From positions 79,624 to 143,623 of the forward strand of contig CAIKRR010000059.1 of NCBI GenBank assembly GCA_903829815.1: a stretch of 64,000 nucleotides of DNA. Reading direction: 5' to 3'. Each line of letters begins with the position of its first letter. The first letter of the stretch is position 1. The DNA is from an uncultured Pseudomonadota bacterium. Its GTDB lineage: Bacteria; Pseudomonadota; Gammaproteobacteria; Burkholderiales; SG8-39. Shown here piece after piece: positions 60,020-64,000 of this stretch. Made by a program: the position numbers and the translations under genes. The notes beneath the pieces were generated by a model that was given only the letters and a program-made list of their open reading frames with translations, made no database searches and was not told where the DNA came from.

Positions 60020-63000
60020 GTGTCGATCCAGGTTGCACTCAATCACGTGACGCAGTACCACTACGACCGCCCGGTGCTGCTCGGACCGCAGGTGGTGCGT
60101 CTGCGCCCGGCACCCCATGCACGCACCCGCATCCTGTCGTACTCGATGCGGGTCGAGCCGGGCAAGCACTTCATCAACTGGCAGCAGGACCCGCAATCGA
60201 ACTACCAGGCCCGGCTGGTCTTCCCCGACCGCACCCGCGTGCTCCGGGTCGAGATCGACCTCGTGGTCGAGATGGCCGTCTTCAATCCGTTTGACTTCTT
60301 TCTGGAGCCGCGCGCCGAACACTACCCGTTCGAATACGACAGCGATCAGGCCAGCGAGCTGGCGCCGTTTCGCAGCTGCCTGCCCCTGACACCGCGGCTC
60401 GAAGCGTTCGTGGCCAGCGTGTCGCGCGCGCGTCGGCCCATGATGGACATGCTGGTTGAAATCAACCAGCGGCTGCAGGGCGAGGTGGCCTATCTGATCC
60501 GGATGGAACCGGGCGTTCAAAGCCCCGAGGAAACCCTCACGCTCGGCTCCGGGTCGTGCCGCGACTCGGCCTGGCTCTTCGTCCAGGTGGCCCGCCAGCT
60601 GGGGTTTGCCGCACGCTTTGCCTCGGGTTACCTGATTCAGCTGGCGCCCGACCAGAAGTCACTGGATGGTCCCTCGGGACCGACCCGCGACTTCACCGAT
60701 CTGCATGCCTGGGCCGAGATCTACCTGCCGGGTGCCGGCTGGATCGGCTTTGACCCCACCTCGGGCCTGCTCGCAGGCGAAGGGCATGTGCCCCTTGCGT
60801 GCACGCCCGAACCCACCTCGGCGGCCCCGATCAGCGGCGCCATCGAAGTGTGCGAGGTCGAGTTCTCGCACGCCATGCAGGTCACCCGCATTGCCGAGAC
60901 GCCGCGCGTCACCCGCCCGTATACCGAGGCGCAGTGGGCGGCCATCCATGCTCTGGGCTGCGCAGTCGACGATGATCTGGCGAGCCTCGATGTACGCCTC
61001 ACCCAGGGCGGTGAGCCCACCTTCGTCTCGATCGACGATCGCAACGGTGCCGAATGGAATACCGAGGCCATGGGGCCCGACAAGCTCGCGCGTGCCGAAG
61101 CACTCACCGCACGCCTGCGCGCACGTTACGCACCCCAGGGCCTCATGCACTACGGGCAAGGCAAGTGGTATCCCGGCGAGCAACTCCCGCGCTGGTCGCT
61201 CAACCTGTTCTGGCGCCGCGATGGTGAACCGATCTGGCGCGACCCGACGCTCGTGGCTGACGAGTCAACCGACTGCCCGGTCGACGAATCGACCGGCGCG
61301 GCCTTTCTCGCAGCGCTCGCCGCTCGCCTTGGGGTCAATCAGAGCTGCGTGTTCGAAGCCTTCGAGGACGCCTGGTACTACCTGTGGCGCGAGCGGCGCC
61401 TGCCCGCCAACGTCGACCCGTTCGACTCGCGCCTCGCCGACCCGCAGGAACGCGAGCGTCTGCGACGCATCTTCATGCGCGGCCTCGATCGGGTGGCAGG
61501 GCATGTCTTGCCGATCGGACGCGCCACCAGCGGACCACCGCGCTGGGTGAGCGGGCCCTGGTTCCTGCGCGAGCAGCGCTGTTACCTCGTGCCTGGTGAC
61601 TCACCGATCGGCTACCGGCTGCCGATCGACTCGCAGCCCTGGGTCGAACAGAGCGACTACCCTTTCACGCATCCGATCGACCCGAGCGTCGAGCAGGCAC
61701 CGCTGCCCCGCGCCGGCGAGTGGCCTCTGAGCACGCGGCCGCCCATGACCGCCCTCGCGAGCCCTGGCGGGGCCAGCCAGCCGTCGGTCGCGCGCGCGCC
61801 GACCCGCACCGGGCGCGACCTCATGAACGGTCGCCCGGTCGATGCGCGGCCCGCGCTCTTCGAGTCGGCCGCCTGGATCACCCGCACCGCGCTGTGTGCC
61901 CAGGTACGCGGCGGCATCCTGCACCTGTTCATGCCGCCCCTGGCGGCGCTCGAGGACTATCTCGACCTGGTGGCTGCCATCGAGGCAGTCGCGGCCGCGA
62001 TGCGCCTGCCGGTGCGGCTCGAGGGCTACGAACCGCCCCGCGACCCGCGTCTCGCCCTGCTGCGAGTGACCCCCGACCCGGGCGTCATCGAAGTCAATGT
62101 GCAACCTGCCTCGAGCTGGACCGATCTGGTCGACCAGACCACCTTCCTTTACGCAGCGGCACGCGAATCGCGCCTCACCACCGAAAAGTTCATGCTCGAC
62201 GGTCGCCATACGGGAACCGGAGGCGGCAATCACCTGGTCTTTGGCGGGGCAACCCCGAACGATTCGCCCTTCCTGCGCCGACCCGACCTGCTCGCCAGCC
62301 TGATCGCGTGCTGGCACAACCACCCCTCACTGTCGTATCTCTTTTCGGGTCTGTTCATCGGCCCGACCAGCCAGGCACCGCGCATCGACGAAGCACGGCA
62401 CGAGTCGGTGTACGAGATGGAAATTGCCCTGTCGCAGATCACGCGCAAGGCGGGCGAACCGGTGTTGCCCTGGTTCATCGACCGGACGCTGCGCAATCTG
62501 CTGGTGGATGTCACCGGCAACACCCATCGGGCCGAGTTCTGCATCGACAAGCTCTACTCGCCAGACAGCTCGACCGGCCGCCTCGGATTGCTCGAGATGC
62601 GTGGGTTCGAGATGCCCCCGCACGAGCGCATGAGTCTTGCGCAACAACTCCTCGTGCGCGCACTGATTGCCCGCTTCTGGCAGCGGCCCTGGCGCCCGGC
62701 ACGGCTGCAGCGCTGGGGTACCGAACTGCACGACCGCTTCATGCTGCCCTGGTTCATCTGGCATGACTTCACCGACGTGCTGCACGAGCTGAAGGAATCG
62801 GGCTATGACCTGGACCCAGCCTGGTTCGCACCCCACTTCGAGTTTCGCTTTCCGGTGCTGGGCGACTACGCCCTCGAAGGTATCCATCTGGAATTGCGCA
62901 TGGCGCTCGAACCCTGGCACGTGATGGGAGAGGAAGGCGCGGCCGCGGGCGCGGTGCGCTATGTCGACGCCTCGCTCGAGCGCGTGCAACTGAAAGCCAC

Positions 63001-63406
63001 GGGCTGGATCGAAGGGCGCCATCAGCTCACCTGCAACGGACGTGTGGTGCCGCTCGCTGCCACCGGCCGCACCGGCGAATTCGTGGCGGGCGTTCGCTAC
63101 CGAGCCTGGAACGCGCCGTCGAGCCTGCACCCGGGCATCGGCAGCCACGCACCGCTCACGTTTGACCTCATCGACACATGGACAGGGCGCTCGCTCGGCG
63201 GCTGCCAGTATCATGTGGCCCATCCGGGCGGTCGCAACTACGTGACCTTTCCGGTGAATGCCTACGAAGCCGAGGCTCGACGACTGGCCCGATTTGCCCG
63301 GTTCGGGCATACCCCGGGCCCGGTCTCTGCCACGCCAGAATCTCGCAATCCGGCTTATCCCTTCACGCTCGACCTGCGACGCGCACCGACACCCTACGAC
63401 GCATGA
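60020..63406 (+). CDS. Transglutaminase-like/DUF2126 protein
   Basis: A 1128-residue protein, GTG start at 60020 with CGGAG upstream. Residues 1-90 form the bacterial transglutaminase N-terminal beta domain (ALNHVTQYHYDRPVLLGPQ). The transglutaminase core carries the triad Cys180 (GSGSCRDSAWLF), His229 (DLHAWAEIYLP) and Asp245 (GWIGFDPT). The remaining approximately 800 residues are the DUF2126 region, with RLTQGGEPTFVSIDDRNGAEWN and FMLDGRHTGTGGGNHLVFGG; this region may be glutamine-synthetase/amidoligase-like by family knowledge. Likely cytoplasmic, possibly processing peptides made by the ATP-grasp partners. The next ATG is one base after its stop. Confidence 0.92.
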   Translation: MSIQVALNHVTQYHYDRPVLLGPQVVRLRPAPHARTRILSYSMRVEPGKHFINWQQDPQSNYQARLVFPDRTRVLRVEIDLVVEMAVFNPFDFFLEPRAEHYPFEYDSDQASELAPFRSCLPLTPRLEAFVASVSRARRPMMDMLVEINQRLQGEVAYLIRMEPGVQSPEETLTLGSGSCRDSAWLFVQVARQLGFAARFASGYLIQLAPDQKSLDGPSGPTRDFTDLHAWAEIYLPGAGWIGFDPTSGLLAGEGHVPLACTPEPTSAAPISGAIEVCEVEFSHAMQVTRIAETPRVTRPYTEAQWAAIHALGCAVDDDLASLDVRLTQGGEPTFVSIDDRNGAEWNTEAMGPDKLARAEALTARLRARYAPQGLMHYGQGKWYPGEQLPRWSLNLFWRRDGEPIWRDPTLVADESTDCPVDESTGAAFLAALAARLGVNQSCVFEAFEDAWYYLWRERRLPANVDPFDSRLADPQERERLRRIFMRGLDRVAGHVLPIGRATSGPPRWVSGPWFLREQRCYLVPGDSPIGYRLPIDSQPWVEQSDYPFTHPIDPSVEQAPLPRAGEWPLSTRPPMTALASPGGASQPSVARAPTRTGRDLMNGRPVDARPALFESAAWITRTALCAQVRGGILHLFMPPLAALEDYLDLVAAIEAVAAAMRLPVRLEGYEPPRDPRLALLRVTPDPGVIEVNVQPASSWTDLVDQTTFLYAAARESRLTTEKFMLDGRHTGTGGGNHLVFGGATPNDSPFLRRPDLLASLIACWHNHPSLSYLFSGLFIGPTSQAPRIDEARHESVYEMEIALSQITRKAGEPVLPWFIDRTLRNLLVDVTGNTHRAEFCIDKLYSPDSSTGRLGLLEMRGFEMPPHERMSLAQQLLVRALIARFWQRPWRPARLQRWGTELHDRFMLPWFIWHDFTDVLHELKESGYDLDPAWFAPHFEFRFPVLGDYALEGIHLELRMALEPWHVMGEEGAAAGAVRYVDASLERVQLKATGWIEGRHQLTCNGRVVPLAATGRTGEFVAGVRYRAWNAPSSLHPGIGSHAPLTFDLIDTWTGRSLGGCQYHVAHPGGRNYVTFPVNAYEAEARRLARFARFGHTPGPVSATPESRNPAYPFTLDLRRAPTPYDA

Positions 63407-63407
63407 C

Positions 63408-64000
63408 ATGAACCACGCAGCGGCGGAAGAGATGTTCGCCACCTATCCGGTGGCGAAGGGATGTTTTGACGAGCTCCTCACCGGCACCGCTCGTCCGCGC
63501 GCCCATTGGTCGGCGCTGCACCGCGAACTGACCGCAACCAGTCCGGCGCACATCCGCGACCGGCTCGGTGCGGCCGAACGCCAGATTCGCGAGATCGGCA
63601 TCACCTACAACGTCTACGCCGACCCCAAGGGCCACGATCGTCCCTGGGAGCTCGACGTGCTGCCGATGGTGATCTCGGCCGAGGAATGGGCCGCGATCGA
63701 GCAGGGCATCGCGCAGCGGGCGCGATTGCTGAACGCCGTGCTCGCCGACATCTACGGGGCGCAGACACTGTTGCGCGATGGCAGCGTCCCGGCCGGACTC
63801 ATTCTCGGGCATAGCGGCTTTCTGCGCGCCGCCCATGGCGTTGCCGTACCGGGCGGCGTTCACCTGCACGCCTACGCGGCCGACCTGGCGCGCTCGCCTG
63901 ACGGTCGGTGGTGGGTGCTGGCCGACCGCACCCAGGCGCCCTCGGGCGCAGGCTACGCGCTCGAGAACCGGCTGATCGTGCAACGGATCTTTCCCGATCT
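63408..64000 (+). CDS. Second circularly permuted ATP-grasp protein (3' end off window)
   Basis: The frame starting MNHAAAEEMFATYPVAKGCFDELL is open to the window end (197 codons visible). It shows the same family landmarks as the gene at 57605: IREIGITYNVYADPKGHDRPWELDVLPMVI, SGFLRAAHGVAVPGGVHLHAYAADLARSP and WWVLADRTQAPSGAGYALENR. In this branch the ATP-grasp domain is often fused to a C-terminal alpha-E domain; whether that is so here lies outside the window. Translationally coupled to the transglutaminase gene (one-base gap). Confidence 0.92.
   Translation, partial: MNHAAAEEMFATYPVAKGCFDELLTGTARPRAHWSALHRELTATSPAHIRDRLGAAERQIREIGITYNVYADPKGHDRPWELDVLPMVISAEEWAAIEQGIAQRARLLNAVLADIYGAQTLLRDGSVPAGLILGHSGFLRAAHGVAVPGGVHLHAYAADLARSPDGRWWVLADRTQAPSGAGYALENRLIVQRIFPD

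Noticed and set aside
1-64000. tRNA or rRNA genes, CRISPR arrays, insertion sequences, prophage, riboswitches of known class
   Set aside because: None seen by eye: no repeat-spacer pattern, no transposase or integrase, no tRNA-like clover region. A tRNA or covariance-model scan would be decisive.

Overview
The window is a gene-dense, GC-rich bacterial chromosome segment with about 55 protein genes, no RNA genes, no insertion sequences and no gene-free stretch longer than about 250 bases. It looks like Burkholderiales (Betaproteobacteria). The conserved leuS-lptE-holA run sits at the left end, orphan Bug/TctC-type periplasmic binding proteins recur, and many genes are joined by ATGA or TGATG overlaps. 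Species cannot be named from the sequence.

Layout. (1) 1-4.4 kb: housekeeping block holA-lptE-leuS (minus strand), then a small membrane protein. (2) 4.5-13.6 kb: a 4,5-dihydroxyphthalate-decarboxylase-like protein with the FAD and 2Fe-2S subunits of a molybdenum hydroxylase; a minus-strand Bug protein/aldehyde dehydrogenase/alpha-beta hydrolase operon; a cupin; and a UvrD helicase carrying an unusual insertion. (3) 13.7-19.1 kb: a minus-strand six-gene catabolic operon (Rieske ferredoxin, TauD-type dioxygenase, second decarboxylase-like protein, ornithine-cyclodeaminase homologue, gentisate-dioxygenase-like bicupin, DapA-like aldolase). It faces a plus-strand amidohydrolase-type deacetylase with an NMT1/TauA-type ABC importer (19.3-22.8 kb). 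(4) 23.7-33.2 kb: a plus-strand catabolic operon (Rieske oxygenase alpha and beta, TRAP binding protein, molybdenum hydroxylase large subunit, enolase-superfamily enzyme, VOC protein, MFS carrier, Bug protein). Its leader carries an intrinsic terminator inside a short ORF. (5) 33.2-36.3 kb: a cytosolic thiamine-diphosphate enzyme with a flavoprotein; then a 1245-residue DUF748/AsmA-like envelope protein. (6) 40.2-48.5 kb: a cluster with several predicted periplasmic proteins (Tat-exported IorB-like molybdoenzyme with its 2Fe-2S partner, cytochrome c, Tat-exported thiamine-diphosphate enzyme) plus hydrolase, cupins and a Bug protein. (7) 48.6-57.4 kb: bioB, then a minus-strand MarR-led operon with TRAP permease genes, GST, CocE-type hydrolase, cupin and a carboxymuconolactone-decarboxylase-like protein, and divergently a flavin-dependent monooxygenase. 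(8) 57.6-64 kb: a circularly permuted ATP-grasp/alpha-E/transglutaminase peptide-modification cluster, running off the right edge.

Together, regions 2-7 read as a catabolic island for oxygen-dependent degradation of organic acids or (hetero)aromatic compounds. Uptake is through orphan Bug proteins, one ABC importer, an MFS carrier and a TRAP system. Oxidation is by molybdenum hydroxylases, Rieske, cupin, TauD and flavin oxygenases, followed by hydrolases and lyases. Substrates cannot be assigned from sequence. Partner subunits are repeatedly found tens of kilobases apart (molybdenum hydroxylase M/S versus L; TRAP P versus QM), and only one transcriptional regulator (MarR) is visible.

The observations I consider most worth following are the putative leader-peptide attenuator before the Rieske oxygenase (23.70-23.79 kb), the Tat-exported thiamine-diphosphate enzyme coupled to a cytochrome c (46.2-48.5 kb) and the ATP-grasp/alpha-E/transglutaminase cluster.
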